DNA from: Brachynemurus nebulosus
Lineage: Eukaryota; Arthropoda; Insecta; Neuroptera; Myrmeleontidae
DNA length: 64,000 bases
Direction of reading: 5' to 3'
Assembly (NCBI GenBank): GCA_035578155.1
Contig: JAPWDM010000005.1
Coordinates: 44,342,454-44,406,453 of the forward strand
Positions 22,320 to 32,782 of the stretch are shown piece by piece (position 1 is the stretch's first letter; the number at the start of each line of letters is the position of its first letter). Below the pieces are notes generated by a model. It was not told the origin of the DNA. It searched no databases and saw only the letters and a list, made by a program, of their open reading frames with translations. The position numbers and the translations under genes are program-made.

Positions 22320-22430
22320 TAGTGAATTTTCGAACGGAAAATTCTGCTATTATTGCCATTGTTATGAAAAGACTTGTGTCTGGGACTACAATAGAAAATT
22401 TTGAGATCCACAGAAGTCGTAAATGACACA
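22320..22430 (+). repeat. Diverged left module of the (TA)n-core family, without the TA tract
   Basis: The run GTGAATTTTCGAACGGAAAATTC..., then TATTATTGCC, GTCTGGGACTAC and AGAAAATTTTGAGATCC parallels 39774-39865 and the inverse of 30770-30870 word by word. The (TA)n and right module do not follow. Confidence 0.6.
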
Positions 22431-22539
22431 ATAAAGACGATATAAAAAAGAAAACGGTGAGGCTAATTTTTGGAGATTTTGCTTTTTTATTTAGGGCACA
22501 TGATAGCACATATCTTGCGCAATACAGCACAACTTAACG

Positions 22540-23040
22540 TTATGGACAGATGGTGGACCAAATGGTCGGAAAACGACATTTCATATTACACGACCTAATG
22601 TTATTGCAACTAACAATGGAAATGATTTTAATGATTAAGGAAGGTGTCGATATTTACCTGAATTTTATGGAAGACCAAATGATCAGAAAACATTTCATAT
22701 TATACGATCTAACGTTACCACTAAAACTGGAAATGTTTTTGAGGCTACAATAATTCAATTTAAAATTTCAGAACTACTTTAAATATTTCTCTCGTACTTA
22801 AGAAAATGTCGATATTTATCTGAATTACAGTGTAGACCAAGTGGTTCGAAGACGACATTTCATATTATACGACCTAATGTTCTTTCAACTAACGGTGGAA
22901 TTGATTCCAGAGTACAAGAATTCGATTTAAAATTAAAGAGCTACTTTTAAACGTTTCTCTAATATTTAAGAAAGTATCGGTGTTTATTTAAATTATATGT
23001 TTGGCCAAGTGGTCGGAAAATCACATTTCATATTAAATAT
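22540..23040 (+). repeat. ~167-bp satellite array, four unit starts
   Basis: Units are marked by GACCAAATGGTCGGAAAACG-type words at about 22554, 22670, 22836 and 23003. The common body includes CATTTCATATTA, ACGACCTAATGTT and TTAAGAAARTGTCGATATTT. Spacings are about 116, 166 and 167 bp, so the first unit carries a deletion. The same unit occurs inside the 485-2580 element. The frame 22550-22753 lies within it and is not a gene. Confidence 0.8.
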
Positions 23041-23182
23041 AAATGTAATTTAAAAACTAATAACCGTCATATGTGATCTTATTTTTGACCGATCCGCACA
23101 TAATTATCCGAGATTTCACCGGGTTATGTTTTCTATCCCTAGACCAGGATTTTTTTTAAATATTAAAACCAAATTTCATTCC

Positions 23183-23578
23183 ACGTAAAAGCCCCTATAC
23201 CGGAATACTATTTTTAGGTGTCTAATTCAACTGGCTTATAAAAATTGACAAATAAACTAAAAACACCCATGTTTTTTTCTTAATAAGGATGAAAGAAAGT
23301 TTTATTTTTAATCCAATGAATATGTTTTTAAAAAAATACAACCCAAAAATTTTTATTTATTAATATTTTTTTTTACAAAATGTCGACATCTATATATCCA
23401 AACAAAGAAATATTAATGACACTAGGAGTTGGGAACCCATATACAAACAGACGTGTAATATGAGTAATATGACACATAGAGACATAGAGTGACACCTAAC
23501 CGTCAAAGTAGGAAACATGGAATGGTTTAAGTATCAGACGTGAATAAAGGATCAAAATTCTATATTCAACAACAATTG

Positions 23579-23638
<60 letters not shown>

Positions 23639-23812
23639 TTCTTTAATTCAGTAAGGAAACATTAAATGCGAGGTGAATTTAAATTGAAAAATAATCATTC
23701 TATTAATAATAATTTTTATTATCAGAGGTTTCTTTCAGAAATAATTTTATTAATATATAAATGTCAAACTGTTCGGACATATGATCGCGTTCCGGTATAG
23801 GGGCTTTTACGT
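23183..23812. repeat. Perfect 23-bp inverted pair bracketing 584 bp
   Basis: ACGTAAAAGCCCCTATACCG (then GAA) at 23183-23205 is mirrored exactly at 23790-23812. The intervening sequence holds a (TA)n tract at 23584-23634. The pair could be TIRs of a small element, though outer flanks show no duplication. The lack of mismatches in otherwise AT-rich, diverged DNA makes chance very unlikely. Confidence 0.7.
23584..23634. repeat. (TA)n microsatellite, ~51 bp
   Basis: Pure alternating TA. Its flanks do not match the (TA)n-core family at 28-44 kb. Confidence 0.95.
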
Positions 23813-24483
23813 TACTAGAGATCAATATTTTACTTCCATTCTCTTTACTAAACGGATGAAAATTTCGTTGCCTATATCGTCGAAAGCTTAGCAATACAAT
23901 TTGATCGAAATAATTTTAGTTGAGGATGAGAGACAAATATGTTGAAGCTCCAACATATCGCAAATGTTTATTAAAAATTAAAATAATTAAAGGAACCTTA
24001 CCACGGATACTAACTTATGAGGGTAGAAATAAGCATTATATTGCATATTGGAGTCCCAACTGGATTCGGATAAACTGGATCCGGGTCTGGTTACAGCTCT
24101 ACAAATTTTCTACCCGAGAAGACTCGAATAGTGATAAGAACCAAAAACGTGAGTGTTACATTGTGGATCCGGACCCAATTAATCTTACAAATTTTCTACT
24201 TGAGTTCTTATTTGATGTCAAATATATCGTTTTCGTGGAGTACAAAATGTACTTTGTGACGTCATAGATCTATTCAAATACTATTTTTGAAACTGTTTGG
24301 TGGATTTGGTCTAAGTTGGGTGTAAAATTTTACCCGTATATCGATCCATATCCTTCAAAAAGCGGTGTTTTTATCATTCCTAAACTCACGTTTAATGTTC
24401 TCCTGTGGTCCTGATTGTATCGAAAATTCCACCGGCAAGTATTTAGCTACTTGAATTTTTTTTAAAGCCTTGAAATTTGAAAG
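23813..24483. other. No gene seen
   Basis: A 115-codon frame at 23920-24267 was examined. It has repeated WIRINWIR-like stretches from CTGGATTCGGATAAACTGG and no known domain, so I treat it as noncoding. Confidence 0.45.
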
Positions 24484-24942
24484 TCTATACATATAATAAA
24501 ACTGTAAATCTGTCTCTGTCTGTCTGTCTGTTTACGCATCACGTAAAAACTACTGGACGGAGTTTAATGAAATTTGGTGTGATGATAAACTTATTACCTG
24601 GGTCAACAGCTAAGATACTTTTTATTCCGGGAAAATGTCTCATTCCAACGGGAAAATGGAAAAACTATTCTGAGCATCTACACACATTACGCCAATTTAC
24701 ATATTTCATAAAAAAATTCATAACTATAGTAACAAAAATTGTAAATAAATTTTGTAGTTTGGAAATTTTTCTGAATTTTAAATAAAAAAAAATGTTGCTA
24801 ATTGTGTACCGAAAAATACAATAAATACACAATTGTCAATATGGAGACAATTTAATGCATTTTGTGTTGCAAGAAACTACAAATTGGAAAAAGAAACTAC
24901 TCAACGAACGTTTCGCGTGAACAACGTCACGAGTACGGCTAG
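24484..24942 (+). mobile_element. Short non-autonomous Helitron
   Basis: It starts TCTATACATATAATAAAACT, followed by a CTGTCTGTCTGTCTG run and TACTGGACGGAGTTTAATGA, the recognisable 5' end of many arthropod Helitrons. It ends at CTAG (24939-24942) after TACGG, with a short hairpin upstream (CGTGA/TCACG at about 24916-24931), and is followed by T. The TC...CTAG termini, 3' hairpin and lack of TIRs fit rolling-circle Helitrons. At 459 bp it has no Rep/helicase. Frame 24477-24785 is inside it and is spurious. Confidence 0.85.
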
Positions 24943-27589
24943 TTTTTTTATAAACTGCTTTGGACTTTACGATTCAGATTAGACTATACTGAGAACATAA
25001 ACACAACATGGTGCTTGTGGTCATCTTTTTTTTATATTAATTTTTAAACTGTTTAAAAAGCGATTTAGAAGTTAACGAGTTAGAATAAATTTTTTACGTA
25101 TTTTATAAACATGCAGCATTCACTAACAGCCTGACACATTATATGGCAGGCAAAAGAGTGTTTTATCGACTATTATTACATTTTTTTTCTGCCGTGCCGT
25201 CGTAGACATATATACACGTCTGTTTCTATGATGGGTAAAAATAATGTAAAAAAGGATACGATGCATATAATAAAGGAATGAATGAAATCTATGTGTATAC
25301 TACGGACGGTAAAGTTCTATATTATTATCTATAGACAATATTCTGTACACGCCGGCACGGAGAACATGAAACCGACAAAATGTTCGGGAACACTGAATCA
25401 AATCGTATGCAAATGAATTTTGATGTTCAATTTTGGTGTTGGCATACGCATACAGTATCGCATTCGGCATGTATAAACACATAGATATATATTCGATGTT
25501 CATTCCTACCTATACAGTCTATATCCATTCATAGGTAGTTATTTTTTATGTAAATAACAAAAACATGAGGTGTACAAATGCGGTAATAAATAGACGAACA
25601 GTTGTATTTTATTGATGATAAAAGTTGATGGTAAAAACATAGATGAGTAAAAGTCAAGGTTTCAAATGTAGTAGACATTTAAATGTGTATTTTCAAAGGA
25701 TAAAGACTTCAGCACAATACTTCTATAGTATTAGGGCTTCGAAAAAATGTTTTGGAACAATAGGGTACTTGACTGAAGTTACAAAAATATTCTAAAAGCA
25801 TTGTTTTTCCATATCAGTTAAGTAATTTTTTTATTTTTAAAAAATCATAAAAATAATAACCCTACAATTTGAAATGAGAAAAACGCGGGAAAATCACCTT
25901 ACTATAGTGACGTCACAGTTTGAAGCAACTAAACGTCAATGTCAATATTTATAACCTCAAAACTTTGATTATATTCATAAAATGTCAAAGTAAAAGCAAG
26001 TATTTAAGAATTCTGGCCGATTATTATTACTATATATATAAGCTAATAGAAAAAAATATTCAAAAGAAAACACAATTTCATCTCACCGATGAAAATTATT
26101 AAAATCGACATATCTAGCTACAAAATGTTACGTCATATTCAAGAAATGGCGCGTTTTCACTAATTTGAATATTTTTCGAAAAATGGCGATTTTCAAAATA
26201 AAATCTCTAAATAGTTATCAATTTTTTTTTAAGTTTCATCATTAAAATTGGACATATGAAATGATAATGCATAGAATTATTTAACATTTGACACAAATTT
26301 TAAATACAGTCAAGTACCGTATTATCGTTTCAGTAAATTCGTCCATTTACACCCCCGTAATTCCCACATCCCTCGGCCTAGAAGTGTTCTTCATTTTTTG
26401 GGATACTTTCCCGTATTGGAAAGTGGAGATGAAAAATTTTTTCACTCACCACATCGTGTCGAATGTCGTTAGAAAGGGCTAGTTGATGATGTTCCTTTTG
26501 TTCCTCCCTCTGTAATTTTTGAACTGTTCATCCAAAAATTACAGGTACTATCAGGTAGTACAGGTATTACAGGTACTATCAGGTACTACAGGTACTAACA
26601 CTCGTTCAAAGATTCAGTTAAAATTATTTCAGCTAAATTGTGTTAGTAATCTTCGACGTTATAGATAAGCAGCCAATTTTCGTTAATCAAGTGAAGAAAA
26701 ATGGAGTGAGAAATTTTGGTCTCTAGTAAATGAAATTTTGCAACAAGGTATGTTTCAGTATTAGAATACATCCTCCAAAAACTCAGGTCAAATCATTAAG
26801 GGAAATGCTGGAAAATGGATAAAATTTTTGTTTTTCGCAAATAACTCCAGAAATAATTCCATGTATCATACCATTCGGAATATTAAAAAAAATTCCAGAA
26901 AAATGCATTTTTGATAAATATTTTAAAATTAATTTTATAAAAATAGGGAATTTCTTTCACACAATCAGGGTAAAATTTCTATCTTAAAAATGAGAGTTGG
27001 AGTTCTCTAGAATTCTGTTTTCAATAGCATCATTACTTTTGGAAATATCAAGGACCAAAATGAAAAGTATCGTTTTTTATTTTACTACAAATCACTCCTG
27101 AAGTATTAACTGTGGACAGGTACTTAAAAAACGGAATTAAACTTAGAAGTAGGCTGTAAAAAAGCAGAATACTCATTGTCAGTTTATTTAGAAAAATTTT
27201 CTGCACTTTATACACGACTTTAGATTTCTTCTTTGGCAATTAACTTTTTTTAAGAAATTATTACTCAACAGAACAGAACAGTCTTTAAATCCTAACGTGA
27301 AAAAATAGGCAATTTAGACTTTGGAATGTTTTATTTAAAATCACTGTTGCGTAATTGTTGACTAAGATATTCCTTGAAAAAAAAGGCAAAAATTCTACTT
27401 CTTCTAGGTTATTTGAAATTATCATGTTGCTGAGGCCTGCTTTAGATGTTAGACAAAATAATATGATATTTCCGTATATTGGGCTCGAGACTGTGTTTCG
27501 TAAATGCTGTTCTGTCAAGACTTTTTTAGTGTCCTAACATCATAAAAAATGAATATTTTTCGCTACAGTGATGCCCTCAACTGTAGACA
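24943..27589. other. No gene; one short tandem patch
   Basis: At about 26540-26600 the words ACAGGTACTATCAGGTAGT and ACAGGTACTATCAGGTACT repeat two to three times. Otherwise AT-rich DNA with no supported feature. Confidence 0.5.
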
Positions 27590-28059
27590 TAGGGTAAGTG
27601 CGGGAGAGATGCCGCGTCGGGAAAGATGCTGCAGTAACCATAGTTCGTCCGTTGATTGATATAGATAGCGCTATTAATGGATTATATGTTTAAAATAAGT
27701 TAATTATTTAAGCTGTATATAATAACATTTTTCTACTCCTGTTGAAGAACACACTCATTATATATCCGTTAATTGTTGAGAAAGTTAGGCATTATTCAAA
27801 GGTGTGGAGGAATGTTCATTACTCAATACCCTCTTGACCAATGAAATCACAGTATTAATCATTATTCCATGGGTTTGTTTTTGTTTTCTGTATATATGTA
27901 TGTATCAAGTTTTAATTTAATATATATTGCCTAGTAACGTTCAAGTAAATAAAGTAATTTATGTTTTGTTTTGATCGTTTTATTCATAATATTATGCAAA
28001 CTTTTAATTAAATTAGAAATAGATTAAAAATTTGATTTAAAATTTATAGGTATTCAATT

Positions 28060-28414
28060 TTATTTAAATCAATACCCCTGTCGCAGCATCTGCATAACAT
28101 AGCGAATTTCCAAATCTTGGGCACTGGCGGATCTCATCTAAGACCTGTACCTATTTAAAATAGTTTAGCTTTCTAAGAGTAAAAGAATTTTTAAAATCGG
28201 TTGGGTAATTAGTTTTGGTATTTTTGGGGACCCAAGAACCCGAACGAATTTTGTGCAGCATAGTTGTATCCATCTAAAATAATTTAGTTCTCTAGCAGTG
28301 AGAAATTTTTAAGCATCGGTTCGATAGCTTATTACTGGCGTTTTCGGATCTGCAAGATCCCGGTGGACCTCATTAAAAAATCAGCTCGACCGTATATTCT
28401 AGGCGGACTTTATG

Positions 28415-28486
<72 letters not shown>

Positions 28487-30020
28487 AACCCGTTGTGTAG
28501 CATTCTACGCCGCATTTGCATCAGCAGGACAGTTGTGGATCTCAGATAACACAACCTGTACCTATCTAAAATAGTTTACCTCGGTAATAGTAAAAAAGTT
28601 TCAAAATCGGTCAGTTATTTTATTTTTGACACTTTTAGGTCCTACTGACACTTCATACCTTACATAACGTAATCTATATGTATCTAAAATGGCTTAGCTC
28701 CCCAACAGTGAAAAAATTTTCAAAATCGGTCGGCTAGTTTATTTTTGACACTTTTGGATCCGATGGACCCTGGCAGACTTTACATAACGTAATCTATATT
28801 TATCTAAAATAGTTTAGCTCTGTAAGAGTGAAAAAATTTTCAAAATCGGTCGGTTAGTTTATTTTTACCACTTTTGGGTCCCATGGACCCTGGCGGACCC
28901 TAAATAACGTAATGTATGTTTATCTAAAATAGCTTAGTTCCGCAACAGTGAAAAAATTTTCAAAATCGGTCGGTTAGTTTATTTTTGACACTTTTGGGTC
29001 CTATGGACCCAGGCGGACCTTACATAACGTAATCGATATTTATCTAAAATAGTTTAGCTCTGTAACAGTGAAAAAATTTTCAAAATCGATCAGGCAGTTT
29101 ATTTTTGACACTTTTGGGTCCTATGGACCCAGGCGGACCTTACATAACGTAATCGATATTTATCTAAAATAGTTTAGCTCCCCAACAGTGAAAAAATTTT
29201 CAAAATCGGTCGGTTAGTTTATTTTTGACACTTTTGGATCCGATGGACCCTGGCAGACTTTACATAACGTAATCTATATTTATCTAAAATAGTTTAGCTC
29301 TGTAACAGTGAAAAAATTTTCAAAATCGGTCGGTTAGTTTATTTTTACCACTTTTGGATCCCATGGACCCTGGCAGACCTTACATAACGTAATCTATATT
29401 TATCTAAAATAGTTTAGCTCTGTAACAGTGAAAAAATTTTCAAAATCGATCAGGCAGTTTATTTTTGACACTTTTGGGTCCTATGGACCCAGGCGGACCT
29501 TACATAACGTAATCGATATTTATCTAAAATAGTTTAGCTCTGTAACAGTGAAAAAATTTTCAAAATCGGTCAGTTAGTTTATTTTTGACACTTTTGGGTC
29601 CTGTGGACCTTGGCGGACCTTACATAATGTATTCTAAATCTATCTAAAATAGTTTAGCTCTGTAACAGTGAAGAAATTTTTAAAATTGGTCGTTTAGTTT
29701 ATTTTTTACAATTATGGGATCAGTAAATCCTGGCGGAACTCATACAAGTCTAGTACTCTAACAGTAAGAAAAGGATTCTAAGGATCTCATATAACTTATG
29801 GCAGTCCGTAAGCTTCTTGCGGACATCATTTAATAAATTAATTCAAATACTTTAACTTACTAACTGTGAAAAAATTTTTAAAATCGATTGGTTAATTAAT
29901 TTCTGGCCTTTTTAGGTCCCGAAAACCTTGACCTCACATAAAATACCTTAAATCCATTTGAAATGGTTTAATTTTTTAACATTATTAATTATTAGTGAAA
30001 AAATTTTCAAAATCGATTCA
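28060..30020 (-). repeat. 120-bp tandem array of the (TA)n-core family
   Basis: Ten regular units of 120 bp run from about 28561 to 29720, with degenerate units outside (28130-28380, and from about 29830 to 30020). Each unit has TATCTAAAATAGTTTAGCTC, an AACAGTGAAAAAATTTTCAA core, CGGTCGGTTAGTTT and a GGACCCTGGCGGACC segment. Diagnostic variants recur in order (GGATCCGATGG in units at 28681 and 29161; TTTTACCAC at 28801 and 29281; GATCAGGCAG at 29041 and 29401), which indicates a young higher-order repeat of three to four units. The minus strand matches the single-unit version at 44 kb. Confidence 0.9.
28417..28483. repeat. (TA)n microsatellite, ~67 bp
   Basis: Pure TA tract splitting the left part of the 120-bp array. 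The text that follows (TGTGTAGCATTCTACGCCGC onward) restarts the same module seen at 28075. Confidence 0.95.
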
Positions 30021-30499
30021 AAATATTTTTCCGTACATACATATGTACATTGTACATATTTTGTTTTGTTTCATATATTTAATAATATTATATCATAACA
30101 TAATCTTCAATTTCTTGTTTACTTAAAAATTCAATAAAAAAAGAAAAATTCTTCATTACATTAGCTTAGAAAATCTGTTTAATTTACATTTTTTAACATG
30201 AGATAGAACCATGCTAATTATAATGCAATAAATGAGAAACAAAACTCTATACATGTATGTGTGTTATAACACATATATGTGAACAGTTTTCACTTGTTCT
30301 CACAAAATTCTTTAATAAAAAAGTGAAATATTTTTATATTTCATAAAGAACTGAGATATAAATATAAATTACTTATTAGACTAACAAAGAAAGAATAAAA
30401 GTGAAAATTTACATTTTCTCGAAAACTACTTAACATAGAAAGAAAATTATAAGAACATTTTCTTCATAATTTTTTTTTTCCTTTTCAACGATGTAAAAA

Positions 30500-30667
30500 T
30501 CGAACTGTCTTATGATAAGATCGAATGATAAAAAATGGCAAGAAAACCTACTTCTGGGCATCCGACGTGTCTGGCTAACGAACTTAGCCAAGCCAATTCA
30601 GAATCCAGTCCGCACACAAAATTTCATAAGCGTTAGACGTTTCGTTCGAGAGTTATCGTGGGAACAC

Positions 30668-30740
<73 letters not shown>

Positions 30741-30875
30741 AATTTTAGTGAATATCATTTTCGTATTCTAGGGACCTCAAAACAGATTTCTGCCATAGTC
30801 CGGGACTCAGATTGCGTCATGACACTTACTGTAATAGCTGAATTTCGAGTTTTCGAAATTCGCTAAAAAGGAAAA
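30500..30875 (-). repeat. (TA)n-core family: both flanking modules around a TA tract
   Basis: On the minus strand: GCGAATTTCGAAAACTCGAA, then TTCAGCTATTACAG, GTCCCGGACTATGGCAGAAA and TTCACTAAAATTTA. Next comes the TA tract (30671-30740), then GATAACTCTCGAACGAAACG and TTCGTTAGCCAGACACGTCG. The same order stands on the plus strand at 39765-40085. The frame 30512-30748 is this module, not a gene. Confidence 0.85.
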
Positions 30876-30915
30876 AAGTCGTAGAAAAAATATCGCATTC
30901 TACTCGCTTGCAATG

Positions 30916-30976
30916 GCTATTACTCACTCAGATGCATTACTCATTACTAGGCAATTTCATCTTCGTGAGTAATAGC
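30916..30976. repeat. 12-bp perfect inverted repeat
   Basis: GCTATTACTCAC at 30916-30927 faces its exact complement at 30965-30976, with CAGATG/CATCTT partly extending the stem. It lies at the edge of the 3.28 kb insertion. Confidence 0.75.
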
Positions 30977-31356
30977 TATCATTACTAGCTCGTTGAATAA
31001 TATACTATTATGATTAGTCCATCAGTTTTGTAATTATTCAACTTTTTATTATTAAAAAGTAAGTTTTTTAACATAATATTTTATCAATTATTTAATCCAT
31101 TAGAATTTAAGAATGTATATTTCATTGTTTTAATGAAAATGAGTTTTACTATTAATTTAAGTATATTTTAAAAGTACTGTATAAAATTTTAGGTTAGAAT
31201 TTCGCACTATGCTTGTAATAGCAACATGCGGCATCTATCTCAACAAAAATGAGATATGCCGCATTTAAAGTTGGTACCTATAGATGCCGCATCATATTAC
31301 ATATTAAAAACATAGACTTATACCTTAATTATGCAATTTTTTGTAGACTGTAAATT

Positions 31357-31640
31357 ATGCCACGCAAATATAAAAGATCCATTAATGAATCAAGAAGAGC
31401 TCTCATATTAGTAAAGATAACGAAAATAATGATGACTAGAGTTCATTTCAAATGGGTTGAACCTTGTTACTATTGAATTTACATTAGACAAAGGGTCAAG
31501 CTATTTGAAATGAACTCTACCTGTGTATTGAATGTTTTTAAAAGTACTCAGAAACAAGAAAAAAAGTTTGTTGGTTAAGATGTATAAAGTGCCAAAAATG
31601 GTAACATATGGTATGCATCATGTATGGAGATGTGAGTAAA
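31357..31640 (+). pseudogene. Tigger-like transposase relic, copy A (N- and C-terminal ends only)
   Basis: From the ATG at 31357 the product begins MPRKYKRSINESRRALILVK. An MPRKYKR-type start followed by an SRR segment is how many pogo/Tigger transposases open. The text then jumps to the C-terminus: after the 83-bp insertion, LCIECF, KYSETRKK, WLRCIKCQKW and CIMYG are readable, with stops at 31539 and 31602. The cysteine spacing and W-x2-C-x2-C-x2-W match the PHD-like zinc end of insect Tigger proteins. The helix-turn-helix and DDD catalytic domains are missing by an internal deletion that the sister copy shares. Confidence 0.7.
31437..31519. mobile_element. 83-bp palindromic micro-insertion
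   Basis: TAGAGTTCATTTCAAAT is present at both ends in inverse orientation (17 bp exact), then GGGTTGAACC against AGCTTGACCC and a CTTTGT-like pair; the loop is about 17-20 nt. The sister copy at 50.9 kb lacks it and reads straight through, which fixes its borders. Either a minimal MITE or a transposed hairpin. Confidence 0.8.
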
Positions 31641-31910
31641 ATGCAAAATTTTCAATATGAACTATGCGGCGTTTCTACTTCTTTGATGCAACATCTCTCC
31701 CATAGGTGTGGGAGCGGACGCCGCTTTGCAGGCTCTACAAAAATGTTAATTATGAATCCTTTATGACTCAAAATTTAAAATTATTTATAAATAATTTTAA
31801 AGAACAATGTTTACATTTATTACGTGCCAAATTTCAAATTAATTAAATGTATACTTTAAGAATTATCAAGTGTTTTCAAAATGTGCGGCATCTCTCCCGC
31901 ATTCACCCTA

Positions 31911-32277
31911 ATAACATTTACCGACCTATTACCTCTACCTCTTTGTAAAATCTACAACGTATGCCACGTATCACGTATGCCCTCATGGACTCATAGAATC
32001 AACATAATACTACCAAACACACCATATTGTGTTGGTCCGTGGTTACATTTTACGATTACACGCGGTATTGTTAGAGGAAAATTGAAAAAAATAACACACA
32101 CCAACCTTTACGTTTGCTCTGTATAGTTTCATACAAACCGGCTATATATGTATGTATACTAGGTATAGGCCAAAACATATATAGCCACAGCAGAATTCCA
32201 CAGTACCTATCAACAGAGAAATTGAAAAATGCATATTCCAGTTTTCCCTGTGTATTCGTTGCCGGCTAAATGTTTTA
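31911..32277. other. No gene seen
   Basis: Flank of the Tigger-like element. The frame 31881-32126 begins in its TIR and is spurious. Confidence 0.5.
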
Positions 32278-32782
32278 AGGGTTCCGTAGTCAAAACTCGG
32301 AATCCAGAAAATGGGGGCAAAATTTTTGTCTACGTTCCACTTTGGATAAAGTATCGGTAGAAAGGGTTTTTGAAATGAAGTTGAGGGTAGTGAACAATTC
32401 AACTTTAAAATGACAATATTCTGTCTCCTCCCCATAATTTTTAAGATAATTTTTTTCAAATTAGAAGTAGAGAAAATGATTCAAAGTAAATAAAATTTTG
32501 CATCGAATTAGTGAAATGGATAAGTTTTCCGGAAGTACTTTTGACGTACCCTGCCGTTTACGACATCTTTGGAAAGATCGGCCTTACTTGGCCCAATTTT
32601 GCGAAATATTTTTAGACATATATTTACTAATTCAAAGGCGTAGATTTTAAAAATTTATGTCTCATTTTGGTCCAAGATCGCGTTTTGTGTGTTTTTATAG
32701 CTTTTGTAAATATCTTCTTCTAAACACCGTGTTTTAGAGAGCTGAATGCACTTTCTTATGGAGATCTTGGAACCCTACATGC
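32278..32782 (+). repeat. AGGGTTCCGTAG family copy
   Basis: It opens AAGGGTTCCGTAGTCAAAAC and closes near CTTGGAACCCTAC, an inverted AGGGTTCC pair about 500 bp apart. The opening word matches 17243. No coding content. The terminal pair may be coincidental with the family's internal repeats. Confidence 0.5.

Larger units (their letters stand above)
27729..31008. mobile_element. 3.28 kb insertion carrying (TA)n-core family modules and the 120-bp array
   Basis: Alignment to the sister copy shows homology stopping after TAACAT (27728) and resuming at TATGATTAGTCC (31009). Inside, in reverse orientation relative to the 44 kb copy, are the pole module at 28060-28120, tandem 120-bp units, two (TA)n tracts, and the hairpin module at 30770-30875. 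No clear target duplication or TIRs are visible at the borders, so the transposition type is open. Confidence 0.75.
27590..31910 (+). mobile_element. Tigger/pogo-like deletion derivative, copy A, carrying two insertions
   Basis: The left end TAGGGTAAGTGCGGGAGAGA at 27590 and the inverse of TAGGGTGAATGCGGGAGAGA at 31910 form 26-bp TIRs ending in GATGCCGC, bounded by TA. The body is collinear with the 908-bp copy at 50373-51280, except for two insertions: about 3.28 kb at 27729-31008 and 83 bp at 31437-31519. Removing both leaves about 960 bp. The body keeps the first and last codons of a transposase (31357-31640). The TA target and protein ends point to the pogo/Tigger branch of Tc1/mariner. 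Confidence 0.88.

Noticed and set aside
22550..22753. 67-codon frame
   Set aside because: Lies wholly within the 167-bp satellite; the repeated MVDQMVGK-like text is the satellite unit.
23920..24267. 115-codon frame
   Set aside because: Longest plus-strand frame, but no domain or motif and local repeats explain the Trp/Ile pattern.
24477..24785. 102-codon frame
   Set aside because: Falls inside the non-autonomous Helitron.
28561..29720. CRISPR-like regular array
   Set aside because: The whole 120-bp unit is repeated with no unique spacers, and the context is eukaryotic.
30512..30748. 78-codon frame ending in alternating Ile-Tyr
   Set aside because: The tail is the (TA)n tract and the head is a repeat module.
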